A stretch of DNA of 64,000 bases from Corallococcus sp. NCRR (lineage in GTDB: Bacteria > Myxococcota > Myxococcia > Myxococcales > Myxococcaceae): positions 3,658,001-3,722,000 of the forward strand of contig NZ_CP114039.1 of assembly GCF_026965535.1 (NCBI RefSeq), written 5' to 3'. Positions 21,461-32,200 of this stretch are shown here, in pieces. A program made the position numbers and the translations under genes. The notes below the pieces were generated by a model. It worked only from the letters and a program-made list of their open reading frames with translations. It did no database searches and was not told the DNA's origin. Positions within the stretch are counted from its first letter, which is position 1; each line of letters opens with the position of its first letter.

Positions 21461-21488
21461 GCTCCGGCGGCTTGAATCCGCCGGGCTT
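21461..21488 (+). terminator. hairpin after the membrane-protein gene
   Basis: CCGGCGG (21464-21470), loop CTTGAAT, CCGCCGG (21478-21484), a perfect 7-bp stem extendable by a few pairs across a one-base bulge. There is no T-tract, and the next gene starts about 25 bases on, so attenuation of that gene is an alternative. Confidence 0.4.
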
Positions 21489-21509
21489 CCTCCGCAAATG
21501 AAGGGCGAC

Positions 21510-22015
21510 ATGCAACCTCCCACCGGCCAGCCCCCTCCAGGCAAGCGTTGGCACACCCGTGAGGACAGCGGCATCCGTCTGGATGCGGCGTTGCGCTGGT
21601 GGCACGACGACGAGCCCATCGAGCACCCGAAGATCATCGAGCTCTTCAATGCCTCGCTGGTCCTGGATGACGACGGGCGCTACCAGCTCCGCATCGCCCC
21701 GGACTGGTGCTACGTCCAGGTGGAGGACGCGGCCTACGAGGTCCGCACCGTGGACATCACCCCGGATGAGCGTGTGTCCCTGCGGCTGAGCGACCGGACG
21801 GCCGAAGCCCTGGACCTGGGGTCGCTCCAGCTCACACCGGACGGAGTCCTCACCTGCCGCGTGAAGCAGGGCAGGGCGAAGGCCCGCTTCTCCCGTGATG
21901 CGCAGTACCAGTTTGGCGAGCTGCTTGAAGAAAGCCCCGAGGGGCACCTGGTGCTGCGCGTGGGCCAACGCCACTGGGAGGTCCCCCTCTCGCTGGATGC
22001 ACTCCAGGCCGCGAA

Positions 22016-22019
<4 letters not shown>
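21510..22019 (+). CDS. DUF1285-like protein
   Basis: A 169-residue soluble protein with the layout of DUF1285: an opening [19 protein letters not shown], then the L-F-N-A-S-L segment, a [13 protein letters not shown] motif and beta-strand pairs. The biochemical role of this family is not known to me. The ATG at 21510 has GAAGGG six bases upstream; an in-frame ATG at 21498 has no Shine-Dalgarno. Its stop overlaps that of recA by four bases (convergent). Confidence 0.82.
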
Positions 22020-23041
<1,022 letters not shown>

Positions 23042-23252
23042 CTCGTCTGCCTCACTCGCCGCCCTGCGGGCTGGATGTCTCGGCGGTGGGCAGAGCAACG
23101 CTCATGCCGCGCGAGCTCCCAGGCGGAAGGGGCCTGCAAGGGCGTCCAGGTTCGCCGGAGCCGTCCGGATTGGCGGAGCGGCGTGGCTGTCTCCCGAGCG
23201 CTGAGAAGGCGCAAAGGTAAGGGCGTCTCCGCATAAGCAGACACACGGGGAG

Positions 23253-24704
23253 GTGACAGTCCGGCTTGATGGGATGGAAGGCTTTGCGTTGAAACCCTGG
23301 CGCGCCGTCGTGACATCCCTCCACGTGAATACGACCCGTGAGAACCTTCCCCATGTGGTCATCCTGGGAGGCGGCTTCGGCGGCCTCTACGCGGCCCGGT
23401 ACCTGCGAAAGGCAGGGGTTCGCGTCACGATGGTGGACCGTCACAACCACCACCTCTTCCAGCCCCTGCTGTACCAGGTGGCCACGGCGACATTGAGTCC
23501 CAGCGACATCGCCGCGCCGCTGCGGGCGATGCTCGGACGCAATCACGTCCAGGTGCTGCTCGCGGAGGTCACGGGCGTGGACACCGCGCGCAAGCGCGTC
23601 CTCCTGGCGGACGGCGAGCTGGCGTATGACTTCCTCATCGTCGCCACCGGCGCGACGCACTCGTACTTCGGCAATGACGCCTGGTCGCGACACTCGATGG
23701 GATTGAAGACCGTCGAGGACGCACTGGAGATCCGCCGTCGCGTCCTGCTTGCCTTCGAGCAGGCCGAGCGCGAACCGGACCCCGAGCGCCGCCGCGCGCT
23801 GCTCACCTTCGCCATCATTGGCGCGGGGCCCACGGGCGTGGAGCTGGCGGGGGCGCTGGCGGAGATCAGCCGCAATTCATTGTCGGGTGACTTCCAGAAC
23901 ATCGACCCACGGGACGCGCGCGTCATCCTCATCGAGGGGATGGACCGCGTGCTCCCCACCTATCCCGAGAATCTCTCGGCGGAGGCCCGCCGGGTGCTGG
24001 TGGGGCTCGGCGTCGAGGTCCGTACGGGCACGCGGGTCACGAACATCGACGCCGCGGGCGTGGACATGGGCCCCGAACATCTGGCGGCCCGCACGGTGCT
24101 CTGGGCCGCGGGGGTGGAGGCCTCGCCCGTGGCCCGCTCGCTTGGCGTGACGTTGGACAGGGCAGGGCGCGTCCCGGTGACGCCCGAGCTCACCGTGCCC
24201 GGGCATCCCGACATCTTCGTCGTAGGGGACCTGGCGCTTGTGAATCAGGAGGACGGAAGCGCGGTCCCGGGAGTGGCGCCGGCGGCGATGCAGGAGGGTA
24301 AGCACGCGGTGCTCAACCTCCGCCGCCAGCTCGCGGGTGAGCCCATGCAGCCCTTCCGCTACTGGGACCGGGGAACCTACGCGGTCATTGGCAGGGGCCA
24401 TGCCGTGGGCGTGGCCTTCCGCCGTGTGAAGCAGTCCGGCTTCGTCGCGTGGTTGGCCTGGCTCTTCATCCACATCACCTTCCTCATCGGCTTCCGGAGC
24501 AAGCTGGCCGTGTTGCTCAACTGGGCGTACGCGTACCTGACCTTCGGCAGGTCCGCGCGCATCATCACCGGCCCTGCTCACCGGTTGGAGGAGCGGGTCG
24601 TGCATCCCCTGCCCGAGAGTGGAAGGTCAGCCCGGGTCGAGGGGCGTCCCGAGCCTTCAACCCAGCTCGGAACCCTGGTGCCTGACCAGCGTGGGGCGGG
24701 ATGA
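23253..24704 (+). CDS. ndh: type II NADH:quinone oxidoreductase
   Basis: Membrane-associated flavoprotein that passes electrons from NADH to quinone without pumping protons. 483 residues from the GTG at 23253. FAD-binding G-G-G-F-G-G-L-Y-A-A-R-Y-L is near residue 37, NADH-binding I-I-G-A-G-P-T-G-V-E-L-A-G-A near residue 190, and the second FAD motif in I-F-V-V-G-D-L-A. The C-terminal hydrophobic stretch (about residues 395-430) should dock on the membrane. The start is uncertain (ATG at 23274 is an alternative). The last 48 bases overlap the convergent comM gene. Confidence 0.94.
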   Translation: MTVRLDGMEGFALKPWRAVVTSLHVNTTRENLPHVVILGGGFGGLYAARYLRKAGVRVTMVDRHNHHLFQPLLYQVATATLSPSDIAAPLRAMLGRNHVQVLLAEVTGVDTARKRVLLADGELAYDFLIVATGATHSYFGNDAWSRHSMGLKTVEDALEIRRRVLLAFEQAEREPDPERRRALLTFAIIGAGPTGVELAGALAEISRNSLSGDFQNIDPRDARVILIEGMDRVLPTYPENLSAEARRVLVGLGVEVRTGTRVTNIDAAGVDMGPEHLAARTVLWAAGVEASPVARSLGVTLDRAGRVPVTPELTVPGHPDIFVVGDLALVNQEDGSAVPGVAPAAMQEGKHAVLNLRRQLAGEPMQPFRYWDRGTYAVIGRGHAVGVAFRRVKQSGFVAWLAWLFIHITFLIGFRSKLAVLLNWAYAYLTFGRSARIITGPAHRLEERVVHPLPESGRSARVEGRPEPSTQLGTLVPDQRGAG

Positions 24705-26264
24705 GGGATTCACCGCGCCCCGGGTATTGGTGTGAAGCCAGCCCCGGCGGTCGAGCATCCGGCAGTCGACGGCGAGCCGCATGTCCACATCCTCGATACG
24801 TCCGTGTCCTTCCAGGTCCGCGCGCGTCAGCGCAAGCTTGAGGATGCGGTCATGCGCCCGAGCGGACAGGCCAAAATGAGTGACCGCGTCCTTCAACGCC
24901 TTCTCCGCGGGCGGTGACAGCACGCAGTAGCGGCGCAGCAGATGCGAAGGCATCTGGGCATTGCAGTGCACTCCTGGCGTGTCGTGGAAGCGGGCGCGCT
25001 GCCGTTCCCGCGCGGCTTCCACCCGCTGCCGGTAGTAGTGGCTGGGCAGCTCCTGGCTCTTCTCGGCGAGGTGGTGGTACTCCACCGGCCGTGTCTGCAC
25101 GGTGATGTCGATGCGGTCCAGCAGGGGCCCGCTGATGCGCGAGTGGTAGCCGAAGATGCGGTGCTCGAGGCAGGTGCACGTGTGTCCGGGGACGTTGAAG
25201 TAGCCGCAAGGGCAGGGATTCATCGCCGCCACCAGCATGACCCGGCAGGGATAGGTGATGTGCTGGGTCGCTCTCGCCAGGTGGATGGCACCTTCCTCCA
25301 AAGGCTGACGCAGCACCTCCAGCACATTCTTTCGGAACTCCGGCAGCTCATCGAGGAACAGCACGCCATGGTGGGCCAGGGACAGCTCTCCTGGACGGGC
25401 CATGGGGCCACCGCCTACGAGCCCCGCATCGGACAGCGTGTGATGGGGCGCGCGAAACGGGCGCTCGCGGATCAGCGCCTGCTCGTCTCCCAGGAGCCCC
25501 TGGATGGAGTAGACCTTCGTGACCTCCAGCGCCTCCTCGAAGGACATCTCGGGAAGGATGCCAGGCAGCCGTCGCGCCAGCATCGTCTTGCCCGATCCTG
25601 GAGGTCCTGCCATCAGGATGTTGTGGCCCCCGGCCGCCGCGAGCTCCAACGCCAGCTTCAGCTCCGGCTGTCCCCGCACATCGGCCATGTCGGCGGCCTC
25701 CGTGCGAGGACCGCTCAACGAGGTCCCCGTGCGCGTCAGTGGCGTCAGCGGGGCCTTGCCGGTGAGGTGCCCCACGGCCTCTTTCAGGTGGGCCACGGAC
25801 AGCACCTGGAGGCCCTCCACCAGCGCTGCTTCCGCTGCGTTGGCCGCTGGCACCATCACCCCCTGGAAGCCGCCATTCCGGGCCGCCACGGCCAGCGGAA
25901 GCACCCCCTTGATGGCCTTGATGGAGCCATCCAATGACAGCTCTCCTCCGAAGAGGTAGCGCTCCAGCGGCTCCTCGTCCATCAACCGCGCCGCCGCCAG
26001 GACCCCCAGCGCGATGGGCAGCTCGAAGGCCGCCCCCTCCTTGCGGATCTCCGCGGGCGCCAGGTTGACCGTGATCCGCTTCTGCGGAAGGTCGAAGCCC
26101 GCGTTCTTCAGCGCGGAGACCACCCGGACCTTCGACTCCCGGGCCGCTCCCTCTGGCAGCCCCACGACGTTGAAGTAGGGAAGCCCGAGCGCCATGTCGA
26201 CCTCGCACTCCACCACCACCGCGTCGATGCCCATCAACGCCCCCGACCGCACCCTCGCCAGCAT
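24657..26264 (-). CDS. comM: YifB/ComM-family Mg-chelatase-like AAA+ ATPase
   Basis: A 535-residue protein; characterised ComM is a hexameric helicase promoting branch migration during natural transformation. The N-terminal Lon-protease-like subdomain (V-E-C-E-V-D-M-A-L-G-L-P-Y-F-N-V-V-G-L-P) precedes the AAA+ core with Walker A G-P-P-G-S-G-K-T-M-L and Walker B V-L-F-L-D-E-L-P-E-F. A zinc-like Cys cluster is in N-P-C-P-C-G-Y-F and C-T-C-L-E-H. The C-terminal lid contains S-A-R-A-H-D-R-I-L. It overlaps ndh at the 3' end. The 26265-26400 upstream stretch shows the palindrome CCCGTACGGG but no clear promoter. Confidence 0.95.
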   Translation of the reverse strand: MLARVRSGALMGIDAVVVECEVDMALGLPYFNVVGLPEGAARESKVRVVSALKNAGFDLPQKRITVNLAPAEIRKEGAAFELPIALGVLAAARLMDEEPLERYLFGGELSLDGSIKAIKGVLPLAVAARNGGFQGVMVPAANAAEAALVEGLQVLSVAHLKEAVGHLTGKAPLTPLTRTGTSLSGPRTEAADMADVRGQPELKLALELAAAGGHNILMAGPPGSGKTMLARRLPGILPEMSFEEALEVTKVYSIQGLLGDEQALIRERPFRAPHHTLSDAGLVGGGPMARPGELSLAHHGVLFLDELPEFRKNVLEVLRQPLEEGAIHLARATQHITYPCRVMLVAAMNPCPCGYFNVPGHTCTCLEHRIFGYHSRISGPLLDRIDITVQTRPVEYHHLAEKSQELPSHYYRQRVEAARERQRARFHDTPGVHCNAQMPSHLLRRYCVLSPPAEKALKDAVTHFGLSARAHDRILKLALTRADLEGHGRIEDVDMRLAVDCRMLDRRGWLHTNTRGAVNPSSRPTLVRHQGSELG

Positions 26265-26400
26265 CCTCTTCCCCCTTCCAAACCCGTACGGGAGGAGGGA
26301 AGAGCAATGCCCGTACCGGCGCGCTGTCCTCCCAGGCGGCCCGCCGCGGCCATCCCACGCGGCAGACGAAGGGTCCCGAGCGGGGACCGGGGGGCCTGAA

Positions 26401-26440
26401 AAAGAAGAAGCCCGCTGGCGTCGGAACGCCAGCGGGCTTC
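26401..26440 (-). terminator. intrinsic terminator of the tonB-exbB-exbD-exbD operon
   Basis: GAAGCCCGCTGGCGT (26407-26421) pairs perfectly with ACGCCAGCGGGCTTC (26426-26440), a 15-bp stem with loop CGGA. Read on the minus strand it is followed by CTTTTTC. It is the clearest Rho-independent terminator in the window and separates the TonB operon from comM. Confidence 0.9.
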
Positions 26441-26464
26441 GGATTCAATCGATGACGGCGTGGA

Positions 26465-26971
26465 TCAGGGCGTCGGCGGGGCAGGCGGCGCGCCGTCCGG
26501 CGTGGCCTGCGTTCCCTGGATGACCGCGTTCTGGGGAAGCTCGGTGGCCATGCCCAGGATCTTCGCTCCCGCGGCACGGGCGCCATCCAGCGCCACCACG
26601 AGCTTGCCGTAGTTCGCCGCGTCATCCGCCATGAAGAAGACGACCTTCTCGTCCGGCTTCTTGGCGTTCAGCATCCGCTTGAGGCGGGCGATGTAGTCCG
26701 AAGCGGGGATCTGCTCCGTGTTGATGGAGTAGGCGCCGCTCTTGTCCACCTGCACGACGATCTGCTGATCATCGGGCTCCGGCGGCGGCTGGTTCTCCTC
26801 CACCTCCGTCTCCGGGACGCGGACGAGGATGTCCTTCTCCAGGAGGGGCGTCACCACCATGAAGATGATGAGGAGCACCAGCACCACGTCCACCAGGGGC
26901 GTGACGTTGATCTCCGAGTTCGGCGCGGACGCGGGCTTGACCCACTGACGCTGCTTGTGTCCTCGGGACAT
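26465..26971 (-). CDS. exbD: ExbD/TolR-family protein, second copy
   Basis: A 168-residue inner-membrane protein with one N-terminal transmembrane helix after the motif E-I-N-V-T-P-L-V-D-V-V-L-V-L-L-I-I-F-M; the proton-path Asp (L-V-D) is intact. The periplasmic domain has the usual Q-Q-I-V-V-Q-V-D-K-S-G segment and a Pro/Ala-rich tail. It starts in a TAATG overlap with the upstream exbD copy, so the two are translated in tandem. Two non-identical ExbD subunits in one operon suggest a mixed stator. It is the last gene before the terminator at 26401-26440. Confidence 0.94.
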   Translation of the reverse strand: MSRGHKQRQWVKPASAPNSEINVTPLVDVVLVLLIIFMVVTPLLEKDILVRVPETEVEENQPPPEPDDQQIVVQVDKSGAYSINTEQIPASDYIARLKRMLNAKKPDEKVVFFMADDAANYGKLVVALDGARAAGAKILGMATELPQNAVIQGTQATPDGAPPAPPTP

Positions 26972-27381
26972 TACTTCTTCTCCTCCACACCCAGGGCGAT
27001 CTGCTTCGCCTTCGCCTTGCGGGCCGTGTCCAGCACCTTGCGCACGTCGCCCACGTTCAGGGCGTTGTCGCCCTTCAGGAGGATCTTCTTGCCTGGATCC
27101 TTCACCAGCTCCGCGGCGATCTTCTCCTGGAGCCCCTTCTCGTCGACCTCATCGTTCTCCACGAACATCTTCTTGTCCGGGGTGATGGAGAGGATCAGCG
27201 GGTCGGCTTCCTTGCCTTCTTTTTCAATCTCCGTGGCCTTGGGCAGCTCCACGGACTTGCCGCGCTGGAGCATGGGCGTCACGACCATGAAGATGATGAG
27301 GAGCACCAGCACCACGTCCACCAGGGGCGTGACGTTGATCTCGCTCTTGATGCCCCCTTTGGGGCCTGCTGACATTCCCAT
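26971..27381 (-). CDS. exbD: ExbD/TolR-family protein, first copy
   Basis: 136 residues with the same motif E-I-N-V-T-P-L-V-D-V-V-L-V-L-L and one membrane helix as its neighbour, then a shorter Lys-rich periplasmic domain (E-K-E-G-K-E-A-D and following). Works with ExbB as proton-driven motor for TonB. The start at 27381 gives M-G-M-S-A-G-P-K-G-G. There is a gap of about 100 bases to exbB and a one-base overlap with the second exbD. Confidence 0.95.
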   Translation of the reverse strand: MGMSAGPKGGIKSEINVTPLVDVVLVLLIIFMVVTPMLQRGKSVELPKATEIEKEGKEADPLILSITPDKKMFVENDEVDEKGLQEKIAAELVKDPGKKILLKGDNALNVGDVRKVLDTARKAKAKQIALGVEEKK

Positions 27382-27482
27382 GCGTGCACCTGTTTCCGGG
27401 AAGGAACGCCCACCCCGGGGCAGCGCGGCTTCTCAGCCGGACCGCCCTCGTGGGTGGGAACGTCCCAGGGTGGGGCTGACGA

Positions 27483-28160
27483 CTAGGCCGCGTGCGACGA
27501 ACCGCCGCCCACGTGCCGGGCCACCACGTCCAGGAACTCGTTGGAGGACTCGGAGATGTCCACGGAGCGGGCATCCACCCAGCCCTGCAGGAAGTTGTAG
27601 GCCATAACGGCGGGGATCGCCACGAGCAGACCGAACGCCGTGGTGATGAGCGCCTCGGAGATACCGGCGGAGATCGTCGCCAGACCGCCGGAGCCCGCCG
27701 CCGCCATGAGCTGGAAGGCGTTCACGATACCCATCGTGGTGCCCAGCAGACCGACGAACGGCGCCGTCGAACCGACCGTGGCCAGCAGGCCCAGGCCGCG
27801 CTTGAGGCTCTGCACCTCGCGCTGCGCCTGGCGCTCCAGCGCGCGGGCCACCGACTCCACCGCCAGGTCCTTGTTCCCGGGGGTGATGCGGTACGCCGTC
27901 AGGCCGGAGTTGATCACGCGGCCCAGGTGGCCCACGTCCTTGCCCAGGTTGGTGTTCGCCGCGGTCGTCAGGTCGCCCTTCGCGAGGATCGCGCCCATCT
28001 TGGCGGCGAAGTTGCGGCTGTCCGAGCGGGTCTTGCGGAAGACGATGATCCGCTCCGCCATGACGACCAGCGACGCCACCGACATGATGGCGAGGGTGAA
28101 GATGATCATGCGGGCGAAGAGGCCCGTGTGGTGCCAGATATCAAGCAGGGTAAATTGCAT
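27483..28160 (-). CDS. exbB: ExbB/TolQ/MotA-family proton channel protein
   Basis: A 225-residue inner-membrane protein with three transmembrane segments: near residues 15-35, and the pair around V-G-S-T-A-P-F-V-G-L-L-G-T-T-M-G-I and I-S-E-A-L-I-T-T-A-F-G-L-L-V-A-I-P-A-V-M. These two motifs are the MotA/TolQ/ExbB signature and hold the polar residues of the ion path. Forms the stator with the ExbD proteins encoded just downstream. Confidence 0.96.
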   Translation of the reverse strand: MQFTLLDIWHHTGLFARMIIFTLAIMSVASLVVMAERIIVFRKTRSDSRNFAAKMGAILAKGDLTTAANTNLGKDVGHLGRVINSGLTAYRITPGNKDLAVESVARALERQAQREVQSLKRGLGLLATVGSTAPFVGLLGTTMGIVNAFQLMAAAGSGGLATISAGISEALITTAFGLLVAIPAVMAYNFLQGWVDARSVDISESSNEFLDVVARHVGGGSSHAA

Positions 28161-28231
28161 GGCTGTGGAGCGCTCCTCCTCACGAGCGCGAGGTGATGTT
28201 CGGCGGACTGCTCAAGCGGGGCTGCCTTGGA

Positions 28232-28975
28232 TCAGCGCGGCAGCTTCAGGTTGAAGTTGAACGTGTACTGCACTTCCACCGGCCTGCCCTGGAACGTGAC
28301 CGGCTTGTAGCGTGAGGCGGTGAGCACGTCCATCACGGCCTGCTCCATGTGAGGGAGCGGCTTGATCGTGCGGCAGCGCTCGACCTTTCCCTCGGTCGTG
28401 ATCACGCACTTCACGATCATCAGGCCCTGCACGCGCGCTTCAAGAGCCTCACGCGTATAGGACACTTCCGGCCCCGCGATCTTCTCGGGGCGCGTCATGC
28501 CCTGACCGAACGCCAGCACGTCCGTGCCCGTTCCGCCCAGCTGACCGCCCACCACGCCACCGATCACGCCGCCCACCACGCCACCCACCACACCGCCCGC
28601 GACGCCACCTTCCACGCCACCCTCGACCTCGGACTCGCTCGCCTCTTCCTCGGGCTCGGGCGCGGTCTCCGTCTCCTGCGGCTTCTGCTGCGGGATCTCC
28701 TTCGGCTGCACGATCACGTCCTTGGGCTTCTTGGGCGTGACCTTCTTCTCCGTCTTCGGCTTCGACGCCGGGGGAGGCGGAGGCGGAGGCGGAGGCGGAG
28801 GCGCCATCGTGGCCTTCAGGGTGACCTCGACCTCCTTCTCCTCCACGGGAGGTGGGCGCGTGGAGAGATAGGCCACAAGACCCAGCAGGCCAACGTGGAG
28901 CAGCGTGGAAACGCCAGCACCCACGCCGAAGCGCGACCTGGGTCCTTGCCCGCGGTCAAGGACTGAATCGAACAT
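28232..28975 (-). CDS. tonB: TonB-family energy transducer
   Basis: 247 residues. One N-terminal membrane helix (about residues 23-40) is followed by a Pro-run, a Lys/Pro/Glu periplasmic spacer, a striking G-G-V/G-G-V-V repeat (about residues 135-160), and the C-terminal TonB domain with Y-T-R-E-A-L-E-A-R-V-Q-G and Y-K-P-V-T-F-Q-G-R-P-V-E-V. It spans the periplasm to transmit ExbB/ExbD energy to outer-membrane transporters. The ATG at 28975 has GAGGAG about ten bases upstream. It heads the leftward operon and is divergent from the Oar-like transporter, its likely partner. Confidence 0.94.
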   Translation of the reverse strand: MFDSVLDRGQGPRSRFGVGAGVSTLLHVGLLGLVAYLSTRPPPVEEKEVEVTLKATMAPPPPPPPPPPPASKPKTEKKVTPKKPKDVIVQPKEIPQQKPQETETAPEPEEEASESEVEGGVEGGVAGGVVGGVVGGVIGGVVGGQLGGTGTDVLAFGQGMTRPEKIAGPEVSYTREALEARVQGLMIVKCVITTEGKVERCRTIKPLPHMEQAVMDVLTASRYKPVTFQGRPVEVQYTFNFNLKLPR

Positions 28976-29133
28976 GCACGTAACTCCTCTTCACCAGTGG
29001 ACTACCCGTCCCCGCCATGCCCGGATTGAAGGGCGGCCACCATACAGAAAAGGGTTCCGGGTTCAAGCAACCGTGTATGAAGCCGCTGCGTGATCGCGCA
29101 ATGCCGCACTGGTCACCAAAAAGCAACGGTCTA

Positions 29134-29161
29134 TTGACAACTGCTTGACCTCGGATATTTT
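29134..29161 (+). promoter_or_regulatory. sigma-70-type promoter of the Oar-like transporter gene
   Basis: TTGACA (29134-29139), a 16-base spacer, TATTTT (29156-29161), about 45 bases upstream of the start at 29205, in an AT-rich patch. A second TTGACC at 29145 overlaps the spacer. This is the best promoter match in the window. Confidence 0.65.
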
Positions 29162-29204
29162 CCGGAGTCATTTTCGGTTGCAGCCCACCTTGGAGGGGTT
29201 TGGT

Positions 29205-32200
29205 ATGCAAGTGAAACAAGTACTTCGGGAAACCGGAGTCGTCCTTGCTGCGGGTCTGTTGTACGGATCCGCGGCTTTCGCGCAGTCCAGCGTCATCATC
29301 GGCACTGTCATCAATACTGAGGACAAGAAGCCGGCTGCAGATGTCGTTGTGACCGCCACCTCGCCCAACCTGCAGGGCGAGCAGACCGTGGTTACCGACG
29401 CACAGGGTAACTACCGTATTCCCCAGCTTCCACCGGGCACGTATACCCTGCGGTTCGAAAAGGAGTCGTTCAAGCCTTTCGCCCGCCCTGAAATCCAGCT
29501 GCTGCTCAACCGCACCATCCGTGTGAACGTGGAGCTGCTCCCTGAGAGCTTCTCGTCGACGGAGACCATCGTTGGCGCCCCGCCGACGATCGACGTCGGT
29601 TCCACGAACCAGGGCGTCAACGTCGATCAGGAGTTCATCAAGCGCATCGCGGTGGCCCGTCCGGTCGGCAAGGGCGGCGCGACGCGCTCGTTCGAGTCCC
29701 TGGCCGAGCTCGCCCCTGGCGCGCAGTCGGATCAGTACGGCGTGTCCATCAACGGCACGACCTCGCCCGAGAACGGCTACGTGGTGGACGGTCTGTCCAC
29801 GAACGACCCGGCCTTCGGCGTGAACGCCAGCCCGTTGAGCATCGAGTTCGTGCAGGACGTGAACATCATCACCGGCGGTTACATGCCGGAGTTCGGTCGC
29901 TCCACGGGCGGTGTGATCAACGCGGTGACCCGGTCCGGTTCCAACGAGTTCCACGGCTCCGTGTTCGCCAACTGGACGCCGGGCGCCCTGGAAGGCAACC
30001 GCAAGCTGGTCATCGAGGACGGCACCACGATCACCGGCCTGAACGCCCTGAGCAACCTGGGCGACTTCGGCGCCACCCTCGGCGGTCCCATCCTCAAGGA
30101 CAAGCTCTGGTTCTTCGCCGGCTTCGCGCCGTCGTTCCAGCGCTACGAGCACACCCGCGCCCTCAACGCCTTCACGCTGGATGACAACGGCGCGGTGGCG
30201 AAGGATGCGAACGGCTTCAGCGTCGTCCAGGAGATCCCGGGTTCCCAGCGGTCGTTCTTCGCTGACTCCCGCACGATCCAGTTCATGGGCAAGCTGACGT
30301 ACCTCATCAACCAGGACCACAACGTGTCGTTCGCCCTGAACGGCACCCCGACCGTGTCGGGTGGCCTGGGCAAGCTGCGGATCGACCCCCGTTCGGGCGG
30401 TCTGCCGGCGGCGCAGAACTCGCGTCCCGAGGACATCGGCCAGACCGAGACCCGCGCCAACACCACGGCGCTCGCCCTCAAGTACGCGGGCGCGTTCATG
30501 GACAAGAAGGTCCTGATCGACGCCAACCTCGGTTGGTTCCACCAGACCGCCGGCACGCCTCCGGCGGACGGCAGCGCCATCGGCTCGACGGACGGCCTGG
30601 CCGGCTACTCGCTGGCTCAGTACACCCGTCGCCGCCCGATCACCACGTTCGAGAACGTCCCCAACGCCGCGGAGTACTGCGGCACGACCACGGCGGAGCA
30701 GGCCGTGCGTTGCCCGGTGACGAACTACTACGTGGGCGGCCCCGGCTTCATGTCCGAGGCGACGCTGGACCGCTACCAGATCAACGCCAAGGCCACCTAC
30801 CTGCTGAACGCCCTGGGCACGCACGTGTTCAAGGCGGGCGTGGACACGGAGTTCCTGACCTTCGATCAGAAGAAGGCCTACTCCGGTAGCGTGTTCCTCC
30901 AGGAGGCCAGCTCGCTCAGCGACGTGGTCCTCAACGGCGAGACCCGCCGCATCTGGTCGGACAACCGTCGCTACGGCTACCAGACGGCCCCGGACACCCC
31001 GGTGTTCGAGACCCTGCAGGCGTCCTCCACGAGCGGCACCACCATCGGTGGCTTCCTCCAGGACAGCTGGTCCATCGCCAACCGCGTCACCCTGAACCTG
31101 GGCGTGCGCTACGACGTGCAGTCCATGTACGGCGGCGACGGCAACCTGGCGCTGAAGCTGGCCAACCAGTGGTCGCCCCGCATCGGCGCCGTGGTGGATC
31201 CGTTCGCCAACGGCCGCGCGAAGCTGTTCGTGAACTTCGCTCGCTACTACGAGCAGGTTCCCCTCAACATGATGGACCGCGCCTTCCCGGGTGAGCGCCG
31301 CTTCAGCGCGCGTCGTTACCTGACGGAGCCGGGGTCGTCGGTGCCGGGCTGCGACCCGTCCACGCTGGAAGGCCAGCGCGGCAACTGCTCGGACCGCCAG
31401 TACATCGTGCCGCGCGCCGAGGCCACGCTGAACTCCAACCAGTACTTCAGCGGCGGTCTGGTGCAGAGCGAGCCGGTCGATCCGGACATCGAGCCCCAGT
31501 CCTCCGACGAAATCGTGGTCGGCGGCGAGTACGAGCTCCTGGCGAACACCCGCATGGGCGCGACGTACACCCACCGCGACATGAACAAGGTCATCGAGGA
31601 CATGAGCCGCGATGACGGCAACACGTACTTCCTCGGTAACCCTGGCAGCGGCTTCGCCAAGGAGTTCCCGACGCCGGTGCGTGACTACGACGCGGTCACC
31701 GTCTACCTGAACCGCACGTTCACGGATGGCTGGCTGGCGCAGGCGAGCTACACGTGGTCCCGCCTGTACGGCAACTACCCCGGTCTGTTCCGTCCGGAGA
31801 ACAACCAGCTCGACCCGAACATCCTCGCGGACTTCGACCTGGTGGCCCTCCTGAACAACCGCACGGGTCTGCTGCCCTTCGACCGTACGCACGCCATCAA
31901 GGTGTTCGGCGCCAAGGAGTTCAACATCTCCAACGCGCTGTCGGCGAGCATCGGTCTGTCCTACCGCGGCAACTCCGGTACGCCCATCAGCTACCTCGGC
32001 GCGTACCCGGGCTACGGCCAGGATGAGACGTTCATCCTGCCGCGCGGCAGCGGCGGTCGCACCCCGTGGATCAACAGCATCGACTCCAACGTGGGCGTGA
32101 ACTACCGCGTGAGCAAGGACAGCGTGGTGTCCTTCACCCTGGACGTGTTCAACCTCTTCAACTTCCAGGGCGTGGACAGCGTCGACGAGTCCTACACGTT

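Noticed and set aside
23042-23252. SOS box upstream of recA
   Set aside because: No CTGT-N8-ACAG dyad or other convincing palindrome is seen in the gap.
29145-29204. TTG start of the Oar-like gene at 29145
   Set aside because: It would place the -10 box and spacer inside the coding region; the ATG at 29205 has a good Shine-Dalgarno and a proper signal peptide.
28956-31892. Minus-strand frame of about 980 codons opposite the Oar-like gene
   Set aside because: It is a shadow of the high-GC coding strand and would run across the tonB start and the promoter region.
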